From: Arabidopsis thaliana
Lineage: Eukaryota; Streptophyta; Magnoliopsida; Brassicales; Brassicaceae
Assembly: GCF_000001735.4 (NCBI RefSeq)
Contig: NC_003075.7
Span: forward strand, 8,495,001-8,559,000
Length of the DNA stretch: 64,000 nucleotides
Direction: 5' to 3'
Part shown: positions 33,451 to 46,205 of the stretch, piece by piece
How the letters are laid out: every line of letters begins with the position of its first letter
Position numbering within the stretch: the first letter of the stretch is position 1
The notes under the pieces: model-generated
What the model saw: the letters and a program-made list of their open reading frames with translations, nothing else
Database searches by the model: none
What the model was told of the DNA's origin: nothing
Translations under genes and position numbers: made by a program

Positions 33451-35105
33451 TTATGAACGTGACAAGACTCCTTTCGAGCTGCAAAAATGCCCAAAAATCT
33501 AAAGCGTCAGACTTGTTTTCTTATCACATACAATCTTTCCAGCCATAATTTGCTTCTTTCCAAATTGGATTTTGTTATCATGAATCTTTGCAAATAAATA
33601 GTGGATGATGAATGAGATGTGTAGTGTGTGTCAAAGTCAAACCTTGGTATTGTCCCACCGCGGCGTGGATCAGACTCTGTTGCTTGTCGGAGAGCTCTTG
33701 CAAAGGCCTTAAAGGTCGCTTCTATTATGTGATGCGAGTTTTTACCAGCAAGCTGTCATAATAAATAGAAATGAATCAAATCTTATCAAGAAAGGTTTGT
33801 CAACAGATGAAACATTAACGTTCTGTTATTGTCCTCGTATGCTTTAAGAAAGATTGGAATCCTAATACCTGTCGGATGTGAAGAGTCATACCAGAAGTAT
33901 TCACCAATGACTGGAAGAAGTGTTCCACCAACTAAATGGGAAAAGAGTCATTTAGTGATTTTAACAAACAAAGAAAACACTAGAAAAACCGAAAAACTGG
34001 ATACTAAAATACTAAATGTGAAGAACCTGAGTGTCGTATGTTCCTACTCTCTGCGTTGGAATCTCTAAGTTGTATCCAAGATATGGTCTACCAGATAGAT
34101 CCTGCCACATTTTCATCCATCAACAACCAAAACTGCTTCCGGAAACTCCAAACCACTGAACAACCAAACTAGATAGATAAAACAGCAAGTTTACAGATTG
34201 TATCATACCAGGGAAACATGTATGAGTGCTTCATCAAGAGGAGCTGTAAAATCGCCAAAACGATTAATCCCTTTCCGTTCCCCAAGTGCCTTTAACAAAG
34301 CCTAACATAAACAAAAAATAGCAATCAAAACTACAAACTTCCAAAGAATGCTACTCTATTAACTCACTAGATAGACAAAGGAAAGGCACTTCACTACTTA
34401 CAGTTCCAATGGCAAGAGCAACATCTTCATTAGTATGATGATCATCAATGTGAGTATCACCAGTAGCTCTTACGTGTACATCGAACAAGCCATGTGAAGC
34501 AAGTTGCTAATCAAAAGAATCACAAACAACACTTGATAAAATTTCAATACAACATATATAAAATGAACCGACTCATAAGTGTTTAAGCTCTTTCCAATGT
34601 CAAAAATAATCAAACATGAGGAAATTTTCAACTCCCAGAAAATCAAATTGATACGGAGAAAGGTTTAGTTACATCTAACATATGATCAAGGAAAGGGATT
34701 CCAGTGGAGCTATCTGAAACTCCATGACCATCCAAATTAATCTTCACTGATACATTTGTTTCCTTTGTTTCTCTCTTCACTTCACCTATTCGAGCTGATT
34801 GAAATCAACAAAAACTAAGAAATCAGGAAATGAATAGTGAAATGAGATTTCATTCTCAGGCTACATAGTTAAAGAAGTTAACCTGATTCGATGGGTGAAG
34901 CCGTGGTAATCGCCGGAAAACCGTTATCTCCGGGAGGAGGCGAAGCGCAGGAGATAGATGGACGATGCTGAGATTGAGAATTCATTACCAGGAATCGAGG
35001 AGGAGGAGGATGAGAAGAAGCGATTGATGTTCGTGGAGGAAGCAAAGCCCTAGAGCTGAGATTTGGTCTCAGAAGCTGAGCCGGTGAAGAAGAGAGCAAC
35101 TCCAT
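33451..35105 (-). CDS. HISN5B: Imidazoleglycerol-phosphate dehydratase, plastid (histidine biosynthesis)
   Basis: Start codon is at 35103-35105 and stop at 33451-33453. Eight exons (minus order): 35105-34883, 34794-34673, 34506-34402, 34301-34209, 34101-34027, 33931-33869, 33752-33643, 33478-33451, giving 272 residues. The enzyme dehydrates imidazole glycerol phosphate to imidazole acetol phosphate, a late step of histidine synthesis. The N-terminus (about 1-75, Ser/Pro-rich) is a chloroplast transit peptide. The two metal-binding signatures are visible: a [18 protein letters not shown] segment in exon 3 (about residues 135-148) and [13 protein letters not shown] in exon 7. All splice sites are GT-AG. 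From memory there is a second gene, HISN5A, on chromosome 3. Confidence 0.97.
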
Positions 35106-35221
35106 GCGATGGTTAGGAAGAGTAGAGAAAGACCACTTGATTTTGATTTTGTTACTTAAACTATAACGACGTCGTATAACCTCAAGTGTCGTTAAAAAAA
35201 ATATGAGAACAAGTGATTGCC

Positions 35222-35841
35222 TTTGCTCTAGTAGCTTGATGGTCTGCGAAGGCACTGTGAAGTGTAACGCGTGACGTGTTCGATGCTTCGGGCAAAGGCA
35301 CTGAGAGAGAGACAGAGAAGAGAACAAAGCAGTGCTACCTCTTAATTGAGTATTAATTTATAGAGGTTTTACTGTGTATAAAAATCATATGAGGTATTCT
35401 AAAATACCTCTCTTTTTTTCTTCATATAGCCACAGAAAAGATGGAAATGTAAAATGTTGACTGCATAGTCTGCATTAGTTGAAAAGGGAGTTGTATATTG
35501 ATATATCATTTGGGTGAGTAGCGAAGAATTGGCTGAATTTTTTCAAATGAACTATTTGTTTTTGAATATAGAGTTGATCAAATATCAGTTTTTTTCACAA
35601 ACTTCCAGCAAATTCCATTAGTGACATCAGCGTTTTTCTTAATAAACTCAATTTGCTACGACACTACAAAAATTTGAAACGTGACATCGTTCGCCTTCTC
35701 TCGTAGCTTGTTTGGTCAGCGAGGCACTGATAGTGTAACGCTTGACGTGATCGATGCTCGAGCAAGGCATTGAGAGAGAGAGATGAAACTAGGCTTTGAC
35801 GATAATCATTTGAGGTATTCTAAAATATCTCTTTTTTTAGA
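35222..35841. repeat. Duplicated upstream segment of HISN5B
   Basis: Sequence 35222-35417 recurs in degenerate form at 35694-35841. Shared ordered blocks: GTAGCTTG, GGCACTG, AGTGTAACGC, TGACGTG, TCGATGCT, GCAAGGCA / GCAAAGGCA, TGAGAGAGAGA, then ATCATxTGAGGTATTCTAAAATA and a T-run. The near copy spans the likely HISN5B leader and promoter; the far copy is about 470 bp further upstream. Confidence 0.8.
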
Positions 35842-36156
35842 TAGAAAAGAAAGATTAAAAAAAGACATATGTAAGAAATTGTCTCGAGTCATTAGATCAA
35901 TGCTTCATAAAAACAATTAGTAAGAGGAACCAACGAGATGATAACACAGAAGATCAGCGCAATAAAGAGGGCAAAAAAGCCTCACCGTCGTGAAGCTTGG
36001 CGGCGAGAGAAGGCTCAAGGCCATGAACATTTACATATTATGCATAAAACATATATATAGACATTATTAACAAATTCTATTCGCAAAAAGCGATTCCGGT
36101 GTTTGAACTAGACACCAAAATGCTTAAAAAGACAAGATCAACATTTCAACTCTGTT
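35842..36156. other. Spacer and 3' flank of the PHD-finger gene
   Basis: About 315 bp between the far copy of the HISN5B upstream duplication and the stop of the PHD-finger gene (36157-36159). It is AT-rich and probably holds that gene's 3' UTR. Nothing else is seen. Confidence 0.5.
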
Positions 36157-39100
36157 TCATTGCGTTTCCGGAGAATCGTCATCCCCTGAACCATAGACAT
36201 CTCTGTTTTCCGTTGCACCAGTGTCTACCGGAGAGCGGATGATGTGATCTAAGAAAGCCATGTCGCTGTTTCGTTGAGGAGGAGACTCAATTAAACTATC
36301 TTCCTCATCTTCTCCATCAAATCGACTATAGGAAGTTTTGCAGTCCATGTGCTTCTCCATATCTGATGATCTCGCCATGGTTGAAGTTTTGAACGCAGTC
36401 TCTAGCATTTTGGGGTAACCATCGTGGACTAGACTATCCCGGGAAGCAGAACTTACATCCTCATATGGTTGGTGTTCGACCAAATAATCTGATACCGGTT
36501 TATCTCTTGACGGTGATGTGGTCTCCAAGACGGAAACTTCATTAGTCTTGATCGCTGAATTAGTGCCTTCATTGCATGGGTCACAGTCTTCTTGACAAAC
36601 AATGGAGCCAAAGTAAGAATATCGATAGGAACGAAAAAGAAGAAGAAGAAGAAGAAGAAGAAGAAGAAGAAGCTAAATTGTTCTTAAAGTAAAACCTGTG
36701 TCGACAGCAGACTCGGTATGTCGTGGTGCTAACAGCTCTTTCTGTAACACATCAATGCCAGGGAAGGTTAGCAGATTCATGGACCGCATTTCTTTCTTCA
36801 GAGAATCCTCGACTTGTCGAAACCCGAATTTGGATATCCAAACATGGCTAAAGTCGGCAGTTGCAGGGATAATTAGTAATTTGACTTTGAGATGTTGAAG
36901 AGCCTTCACATCAAAAGACACAGAGAACCAGAAAACAAATTAGCAGAGTTATACAGAAAGAGTCAGTTAACTTCGCTACATCAGCGGTTGAACTTACTGA
37001 TTCAACTACGCTGAAAAGCCGCCGGCACATCCCTTGGTGTCTGTAGACATGCCGAGTTCCAATGAACGGCATCTCAGCTAGACGGTTACCATGAAATCTA
37101 AAGAGAAAAGCAAATATCATCACTAAGCAGTAGATCCCTTAAACAGGAAAAAAATGCATCAAAGTAAACGAAATCAAGTGTATAAGATAAGCATGCACAG
37201 ACAAATATATCTTGACACTAGCTTTATCTCTGCCATATTGTTGCCATCTCACATATAGGATTGAAACTAAAACAAAGGATTATAAGGAGGGGAATAACCT
37301 AATAGATGCTGAAGCAACTATTTCGTCGCCTCTTTCAAGAAGAGCAGTATAGAATCCACCAAAGTTCAGCCGATTGAAGTTGGACCTACGAAAAGCAATG
37401 TATAAGCAAACGAACCAACACAAAGAAATACCAAAGAAAATCACTGTAGTAAAATTACGCAGACAAAATTTTTTGCAGTGCTGAAAAGCTTACCCACAAT
37501 TGTAAAGGACATTTTGTACTATATTCACCCCACTCCTCCTGTCAATAATGGGCAGAAAGCATTCATCCATGACTGTCAAAGCTAATGCAAGCTTGGAATT
37601 GTTTTCCACAATATGAGGGTGTCCACTTAAGGATAAATCTGAATTTGTGCATTCCCTATGAACTAGAGACCATGAAAATCCAGCTTCCAACTCATGTTTG
37701 ACACCAACATACTTCTTGACACCTTCGGAGAGCTGAAATCAACAAGAAATTATCTTAAACAGAATGCTTTGGTAAACGACATAAATACTTGGGAATCACA
37801 CAGGACATTATACTCATTGTCTTTTAGAATTCAGTTATGCCCGTCAACAAGTCACTGTATGTTGACGCTTCATACCAGGATTCCGGCCACAACATGTCTA
37901 ACTTGGGTAAAAAAAGGTACAAGGTTCTAAGTGGAGCATGTAACATCCACTAATCTAATGGCAATCATAATAGACGTCTTTTTTTATCAGCAGAAAATAC
38001 TAGGTAACAAAATATGGATCAGTCACCTAGAACTTTTTAATGGACGTTGTGAAGGTAAACCACATTTTTATAAATTCAAAGAAATTTGCAAGGGTTAAGA
38101 GACTTGAAAGAAAAGTACCGCTTTGCACTTCTTCCCACAAAAAGAGGTGATTGGTTCAGTGGTATCAGCTGGGGTAACATTTGCCTTGGGCATGCATGAT
38201 TTGTGATCTAGAAATTGAGAACGTTAATTACATACTACAAACAAAACTGAGTGAAAACAAAAATGCAATATTCAAGGCAGGGAAGGAATAATGACATACA
38301 TTTTTTCTCACACATTTTGCAGGTATTTGCACCCACAGTCTGAGTAACATCTTCAATAACTGCCTTACAGAATTTGCATGTACAATTGGGGCAATGCCAA
38401 TCACCAAGAGGAAACATCTGTAATTGAACCTCAAAAAGATCCAATCAGGCATCAGATGACCCTAAAACAACCGTTCAAACAACCCTGGTGTAATTAAAAG
38501 TCAACGACACTTCAGCTCAATAGAGTTTACATATGTATTGAGTCTTGTCCGTTCATTTAGCTAAAAGTATTATTGTTCTAAAACCTGTTTATACAGAGCA
38601 CCTTATAAACTATTGTACCTTTGTAAATTTGCATAGCTTAGCACTGACTTCTCAAAAATAACCAAAATAAGACATATACACAGCAATATCAGCATACCCG
38701 TATGTCTAGGCATCTTTGGTGGAAAGTTGAGGGACAACCATCACAGCAAACTAAATCACCTCCATCTCCACAAATACCACAAGCATCGTCATTTGGATCA
38801 TCAGCAATTACATCTACTGAACAAAAACCAATGTTCCCAGCACCCTTTTGCTTATCCCATGCATCTATTTGGCATTGAAGAAGAGAAACCCCAGAATTCA
38901 AAAATATGTTCTGAAATGGCTGCCGCAATTTGCTTCCAGCATGTATCTCAAACTTCGAAACCGCAAGAATTTTACTACAGCAACCACAGTGAATCCCGTC
39001 TCTTGTTATCCAACCCTCAAGCATGGCGCGTGTCCGGCGTTGGTTCATGTACATTACCTTTTCACTCAACTGTAAGGTTCCACTATCAATCAGCCATGCC

Positions 39101-40842
39101 AGTACCGTCCGTTTTTCAGATGAGGGTACAAAACCATCACTCTCTGAATTATCTCCTCTGACTGAACGCCGCACCAACAGTGTACTCCTACCATGTTTGC
39201 TACTTTTCCCTCCATCCACACGGTGAGAGGAGGAACCAGTTGACTTTTCAGTTTGGTGATGCAAAGGGCTTTCACTTTTTGAAGTTGTACCCTGTGAACT
39301 ATCTCTGCTGTTGACCTCATTCTTCACTGACATGACATTTCGCTGTTGTTTATGAACATACCTGTCATCGTTTCCTACTTCATTTTTAATAGCTAGGAAA
39401 TTCCTTGCAAAAGTCGCTTTTCCATCACTATCACTGGCAGAGTGTAGCTCCCTTTTCATATCTTTTTCAATCTTACTTTTGGTTTTCCTTGTTAACTGAC
39501 TGAGTATCTCATCTGATATCAGAGAAAATGTGGAACTATCGTCACAAGGCTTGGCAACTTTTTCCCCACTATTTAACTGCTTCAGAAGTGCTTCATAAGC
39601 CTTGATAATAGACCAATACGCTGTTCCCCTGGGACTTATATAAACTGCATCTAGGTAGTCTCTATTCCTCCTAGGTCTGTAGTCAATCGTCCACCCTGCT
39701 TCCAGTAACATTTCCCTAATTCGCTCACGTAATCTTTGTTTTTCTGTGCCTGAACCACGCCTAATCTTTCCATCTCTAATTTTGGAAGGCATTGACGCTT
39801 CAGGTAATGTCTTTTCTCCTCCAGTGCTTGACATCTGAGAGGGCTTATGAGGTTGTATTATTCTTTTCTGCAGCCGGCCCGAGCTATCACTATCTTCAGA
39901 ATCTTGGTTCTGTCCCTTACTCTTCATGGTTAAGGACATGGGCAGTTTTAGCCCATTTGACTGTATTCTGGCTGGGGGAGGCAGTTTCGGCAACTTTTCA
40001 GTTTTTAAAGTGTTTGGCAACTGGATAGCAACACGTATTTTACCAGTCTCTTGAATCGTTGAGCCACATTGAGTTTGTTCAGCTTTCGCATTTTGCAGTA
40101 ACCCTCCTATCTTATTCTGCTTGTTCACCATCACCTTGAGGACACCATTTTTCCCCTGCACCCTGATTGGTTCATCAAAATTCATGTCACGCTTGTACTT
40201 CTTCTGCAACAACAACGCATGAGTAGTTTTAGCTTCGTTTCCACTCACCTTACACCTGTTTCTATAACCTTGATTACCAAAACCTATGTTCCCTGATCCA
40301 TCTAAATACGGTTTTCTTCTCTTCTCAATATCTAAACCTTTACGACTAGAACCAGTTCCATATTCCCTATCATTAGCAAAGTGAGCAGACCCCAAATAAG
40401 CTTTCTTACCAATATCAACACCACTTCCATCAAACGACCTCCTCATCCTCATTGCCATCAATTCATCTTCACTCTCCTCATCATCATCATTGTCATCATC
40501 ATCATCTAATCTATGTCTCTTACTCTCCTTCCACTCTCTACTATTCCCCACAAAACAATCATCCCCTTTCCCTTCAACACAATCTCTTTTCCATCCAAAA
40601 CGACTCTCTTCTACATTACGATACTGGCGCATATTTCGAGGGATGGTAAATCTATCGCTAGACTCAGAGTCACTCGTAATCATCCTAGACCTCTTATTGG
40701 ACTCCCAATTCGGACGACTCTCTGAAAACGAACAAATCCTACCAACACCATCGTTCTTCTTCACAATTAAGCAACCAGAAGAACTTCTCTTCTTAATCAA
40801 TACCCCTGGAGATTCACCAGATCTCCTCCCACCTCTATCCAT
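36157..40842 (-). CDS. PHD-finger / GNAT acetyltransferase-like nuclear protein (IDM1-like)
   Basis: Exons (minus order) 40842-38698, 38417-38300, 38207-38119, 37732-37494, 37385-37299, 37097-36998, 36903-36696, 36587-36157 give 1138 residues. Order of parts: a basic/acidic N-terminus with an Asp/Glu run (about 110-130); a TIDY-containing DNA-binding-like segment [15 protein letters not shown] (about 380-394); a TPL/Tify-type region [13 protein letters not shown] (about 605-620); a PHD finger with [16 protein letters not shown] (about 690-710) continuing into a second Cys-rich module ([23 protein letters not shown]); a GNAT-like fold ([26 protein letters not shown]); and a Ser/Asp-rich tail. 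The architecture matches IDM1/ROS4-type histone-reading acetyltransferases that influence DNA demethylation. Catalysis is not proven here. Intron 7 carries an AAG/CTT microsatellite. Confidence 0.95.
36636..36672. repeat. AAG/CTT trinucleotide microsatellite inside an intron
   Basis: About 12 AAG units lie in the 108 bp last intron (36588-36695) of the PHD-finger gene. On the transcribed strand it reads (CTT)n, a long pyrimidine tract, within a near-minimal intron. Confidence 0.9.
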
Positions 40843-43830
40843 CTACACAGCACCTAAAATTTTCCCCAATTTCAGCAAAAATTCGAAAATGCAATCACCA
40901 GAGACCATGAATCTCCAGCGTCGATGAACCCTAGGAACGCCAGATCTAAATCGACGATAGATCGATCTGCAAATATTCCCTCAATGAGAGACGAAACGTG
41001 ACAGTAATTACAGAGAATAATTTCCGACGCGACAATGGAAGACTCCGCCGATCAGATAACATGGATTATTCCGACGGCGGTGGGCGGAGATGTAATTTTT
41101 CCGGCCACCAACAACGATTTAAAATGGAAGAAAGAGATGAGAGTTTGTTTCACACGGCCTAATTATATGTCCACTGTAAAAAAAAAGAAAAAAAAAGACT
41201 CATTACTATTGTAAATAGAATTTTTTGTTAAATTTAAATTTAATTGTGTTGCTTAATTATTTCTTAAACGTTGTAGGTTTGTCACTTACCTTTTCTGTTT
41301 CCCTCCAAATCTCGTTCGACGATGGGAAATCCCTTAGCGTTATTTCCCGATATTGAAGAATAAAGTGGCAAGATCTCATCCCTCGACAAAAGGATCATAG
41401 GTTATGTCAATTATTTACTACTACTAGACTATTAGTGTAAACAAACATGTCCCTGAGTTATATACATGTACTGTCCCATTAGTCCTAGTCAAAATACCCA
41501 AACATAAAATACCAAAACGAAACCGAATCCTAAGTAGAGAAACTGAACTAAACCAAACCAACTAAATTTTCGAATAAATCATAAACTCTAAAACCGAAAT
41601 ATTTCCAAAAATAATAGTTATTCTAAAACTGAATAATCGGAAAAATTTAAGAATTTTTGAACGAAAAATACCCGAATAAACCAAATAGATCTGAACCAAA
41701 ATAACAAAAAAATATTCGAACTCTGAAAAGAAAAATATACTCAAAACATTTTCAATTCTTTGTTATTCAGATATATAGACCAAAACCAAAATTACTTCAA
41801 AATTTTTGGTTCCTAATCGGTTCTTGATCTTTCAACTATCAAGAAATGTATATAAAAAGCAAACAAAATTAGACTTGAATTATCGAGATAAGTTCAATAG
41901 TTTGGGTGAAAAAAAAAAAGTTCAATAGTAAAAAAAGTTCAATAGTTTTTTTTTTTTTTTTTTTTTTTGATGAAAAAAAAAAAAAGTTCAATAGTTTGGG
42001 TAATAAAATCTATATCTATGTGGATGTGATGAAATGACTAACATACTTCAGTTGCATGATCATGATTATGAATATAGATTCACCCATGATATTTATATGC
42101 ATTTTGCAAGAAGAGTGCATATCACATTACATGTATCAAAAGATTTATAAAAAAATCGTTCACTACATTTTCTTTAAAAATCTCACCCTCAAGTAAAATA
42201 TTATGTTAAAATTGTCAATCACTTGCATAGAGATAATTGGCGATGAAAGCTTTTTTAAAATGGCGATGAAGTTTGATAAAGGTTCACAGGAAAAATATTA
42301 CTTGCATAATGTTAATTGATTTCACTTATGAAATAAAAAGAAAATAAGGTCGATTAAGATAATTATATGAACCGAAGAAGAGAATACAAAGGAATGCTTC
42401 GGTAAGGGTTTTCGGAATCGAATAAAGGTGACGGTTCGGTCTAAGTGGGTTATTTTAAATGTGGGTGATGGTTCTTGTCCCTTCACGTTTGGGAATAGTG
42501 GCCAAACTCGGTCTCTATAGCTGTCCGTAGACGCTCTCTTATCGTCGGATGTGTTTAGGTTTGCATCAAGTCTTCAGAGAAACTGTAAACATCTTTTTGT
42601 TATGAGGTTTGAGGGCTGATCATGACTCCGTTTTTATTGTTTTATCTGATAATTTTGTGTAATGTGACATAAATATAAGTCCAATTTTATTGTTTTTGGA
42701 AAATGATATAAAAGCGTGCATTTAGATTCTTGGGCCCATCGATGAGTGGATAAGTAATAAAAATTAGTATGGTTTTCTTATTTCCCATGACGTTTTATTT
42801 TTCGATCCATTATCAAGCTTAAGATAGGATTGGCCCAACTTTATCGTTGATTTGCAAGCTTCTGTTTTATTATTAGTTGTGACGTTGCTTTCACCAAATT
42901 TTTCTATGCAAGTTCAAAATATTGAATGGGAAAATAATTAATGGTAGTATTATACATTATGTAAAATGACTCTAATATGTTCGAAACAAACTTAGACAAA
43001 ACAACAATAAACCACCATGAATGTAATAACGAATAAATCAAAACCAAACCCATAAAGTATTAATTGACATTGACTTGTTATTGCGACTTGTGTGAAAGTA
43101 AATAATACAAAGTTACAAACGGTCGATTGCGGTATGACACGTAGTAACTAGTAAGTCATCTAGAAAACGTTTTCCTCTAGATAGGTTGATGACAAAATTT
43201 TAAGGGGACAATAATTTGATGTATCTTTCAACCCCAGTTCAAAAGAGTGTAGGAATAAATGGAAATGTTTTGTTTATACATTGAACTTGACCACTTTGTT
43301 GTTGCGTGAAAATGACCACAACCTCTAACAATAAAGTTCTTTTATCTTTATCGTTAGCCGTTACATAAACATGATGATAACACTTAAAATTATTGGATGG
43401 GATGTGTACACGAAACATGTGAAAATGGAATAAGATTTTTTTTGAAAGTTATTTTTCTTTTATATTCGCATTATTACAAAAATATATTAGTGAATAATAA
43501 ATGACTAGATTGACTGTTTCATTTATTTAAAGACAACATTGTGGTCAAGACAACATTGGAAATTACATAATTTAATTCATATAAACAATTTTATGAATAT
43601 ATTAAAATAAAAATAGTTATTATTATTATGAAACATATAATGTATCACTACAGACGATAAAGGATTTGATTTTTTCAAATGGTAAGTTCATAACTTCCCA
43701 AATTACTATAAATAAGTGTTAAAGTTAGTCATTATCAAATTAAGCCACTCCACTAATTACAAGCTCCAAAAGCTTTCTCCTTCTTTTTCTCTCTAATCTC
43801 TATTTCGTACGGATTTCTCTAACCGGAGCG
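40843..43830. other. Gene-poor spacer with degenerate repeats (3 kb)
   Basis: No gene is supported. The left 300 bp hold the leader and promoter of the PHD-finger gene. 41510-41830 is made of degenerate AACCGAA / CCAAAACC-type units, a common plant low-complexity spacer. 41890-42002 holds a repeated AAAGTTCAATAG unit around a 23-T run. 42380-42620 is less AT-rich and might be a fragment of an old retroelement. The right end is the SurE promoter. Confidence 0.5.
41890..42002. repeat. AGTTCAATAG repeat cluster around a 23-base T run
   Basis: Four copies of AGTTCAATAG occur, at about 41890, 41919, 41935 and 41984. The first and last extend to AGTTCAATAGTTTGGGT. T-run at 41946-41968. It looks like nested slippage or an insertion with a poly-T/poly-A tail. 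Confidence 0.8.
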
Positions 43831-46205
43831 ATGGAGATTGACGGTGGAGATCGTATTTCCGGTGAACGACCGATCATTATGGTCACCAACGACGACGGAA
43901 TAGACGCGCCTGGCCTTCGTTCTCTTGTTCGTGTCCTCGTCTCCACTAACCTCTACGATGTTCGCGTTTGCGCTCCTGATTCGTACGTTTTACTCTAATT
44001 TTTGTAGAAATGTAGCTCAAATCTCCTTTGGTATACGATCGAATCGCTCCTATATGATGGTTATGTACGAATTGAATTTCTCTAGATATCGATTTCGAGT
44101 TTCTGGACTCATTTAGAAATGCTAATCGTTTGATATAATCTTCTCGAAGAAATCTATTTATGTGTTTAGTTTTGTACATCAGATTCTTTCTCTTTTCATT
44201 GTTTTTGTTTTGCTTTGTGGAGGTACATGTGTAACTCTTACTTGTTTATGAAATTTTCCAGGGAGAAATCTGCTGTTAGTCACAGTATAATATGGAGTAG
44301 ACCACTCACTGCAAAACGAGTAGAGATCGATGGAGCTACTGCTTATTCTGTTGATGGTTTGTTTCTATTGTTAATCATATGGTGTTGAATGATATGATAT
44401 TGTTTGGCTTGTTTGTTACATTTGTTGGCTCTTGTCTTTTATCCTTTGGATAACATATGGTTTTGTATGCTCTGAAGGAACTCCTGCGGATTGCACTGGT
44501 TTGGGCTTATCGGAAGCACTCTTTCCTTCTCGTCCTGACCTGGTAAACCATATTATTTGTGTGTCCCTGTAAAAGCCTTCTGATGTAATGTTAGTTTTAA
44601 ATGATGTGCCAATAGATCTTTCGATTTGTTTTTAATAACTTAAACTTCTGCTTAATTTTATAGGAAACATCTAAGATTTGTTGGTCTTTGTAGTGTTTTT
44701 TTTTCCTTCTATTGTCTTTTCTGGAGATTGTGAATTTGTGATGTATGATTGTTTTCTCCATGCAGGTTCTGAGTGGTATAAACGTGGGTAGCAACTGCGG
44801 TTATAACATGTCGGTGAACATTTCCTCCTCTGTTTCTCTTTGTTTTGGTTTCCTATTTCCTTACTATGTTATGTTTTTGTACAGATTATTAGGGTGCAAC
44901 TGTTATTTGTCCGTTTTAAAAATTGCATTTTAAACTTTATAAAACTACCAAAATTGCTGAAACTTTGTTTAGGATTAGAACAAGATTTTGAGAGTATAGT
45001 AAGAGAAACTCTAGTTAGATTGTTTCACTGGAAACCAGATTTCTTCTATGGCCAATTCAAATTGTTATAGACCATGTTATGCTTCTATGGTTCCTGCCTG
45101 AGTTTATCAAACTAGCACTTACCTGGCTGTTAATTCCATCCCAGCGTCTATTCTGGAACTGTTGCTGGCGCTCGTGAAGCCTTCCTTTATGATGTGCCTT
45201 CTGCCTCCATATCATATGATTTTGATTGGTAAGAGCTTAATGTCTTACTTGCAGAGATTTTGCGTCTTACTTTTAAAAAGTTTCATAACATGTTTGTTAT
45301 TTCTTCTATGTTTGTGTTACACTCCTAATTTTTTTTAAGCCTCCATACGGTTTTATTGATACCATCTTCTCTTTTTGCCACTAAATGTCTTCTATTTTAT
45401 TCACCCTTAATGCTATAGGAAACGTGGAGAGATGAATGCTAATGATTTTGCCCTTTCTGCCCAAGCCTGCTTGCCCATTATCAACGGCATACTCGGTGCA
45501 ATCAAGAACAAAACTCACCCTATGCAATGCTTTCTGAATATCGATTTGCCGACTGATATTGCTAACCACAAGGTAAGTCTCGTCGCAGCTTTCAACAGAC
45601 ATTCTCTAATGCCTACACCTAACTATACCTCTGAGTTTTATATGACTGACTCTTCTTTCCAAATAAAAAGGGATACAAACTAACTAGACAAGGTAAAAGC
45701 ATGGGTAAAATGGGATGGAGACAAGTGGAAGAGGAAGCACAAGGGCCGAAGATGTTATCAACAATGACAATGGATACAGAGTCAGGAGTAGTCTCATCAG
45801 AGAACGACACATCTGCTCATGCGGGAAAAGATAGCCGTTTATTCAAAAGAGAGGTATATCATTAATGATTAATCACTATTGTTTCTGCTCTTACTTTCTT
45901 TTGAATTCATGAAATTGTGTACCTTCTTGCTCTGTTTGTTGTTAGTTAAGGGCAAGCATCAGTGAAGAAGGGAGTGATTCTCATTACCTAAAAGAAGGAT
46001 TTGTAAGCATATCTCCCATAGTTGTCTCTTTAACTCATCTCCACTCATCCAAACTTCAAAAAGAAACAAACATTCTTTTAAAATACTGCAGATTACGGTG
46101 ACGCCGCTTGGAGCTCTATCTCAGACTGATGTGGATTGCCAAAACTACTACAAAGAATGGCTTCCCAAGATTACAAACCAGTCATGCTCCTCCTCATCCC
46201 TTTGA
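43831..46205 (+). CDS. SurE-like survival protein / 5'-nucleotidase (acid phosphatase)
   Basis: Nine exons: 43831-43982, 44262-44356, 44478-44542, 44766-44809, 45145-45228, 45419-45572, 45671-45853, 45946-46002, 46092-46205. They give 315 residues. The SurE fold is clear: metal-binding [15 protein letters not shown] near the N-terminus (about 15-30), then [14 protein letters not shown] (about 47-60), and the [12 protein letters not shown] block (about 107-118). SurE enzymes are divalent-metal-dependent phosphatases acting on nucleoside monophosphates and other phosphoesters. The plant role is not settled. There is no obvious signal or transit peptide. A Met/Glu-rich insertion (about 205-245) before the C-terminal part separates it from bacterial SurE. 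Confidence 0.95.

Noticed and set aside
41510..41830. AACCGAA-like iterations that could suggest a satellite or CRISPR-like array
   Set aside because: Units vary in length and sequence, with no spacer regularity and no cas-like genes. It is degenerate low-complexity plant spacer.
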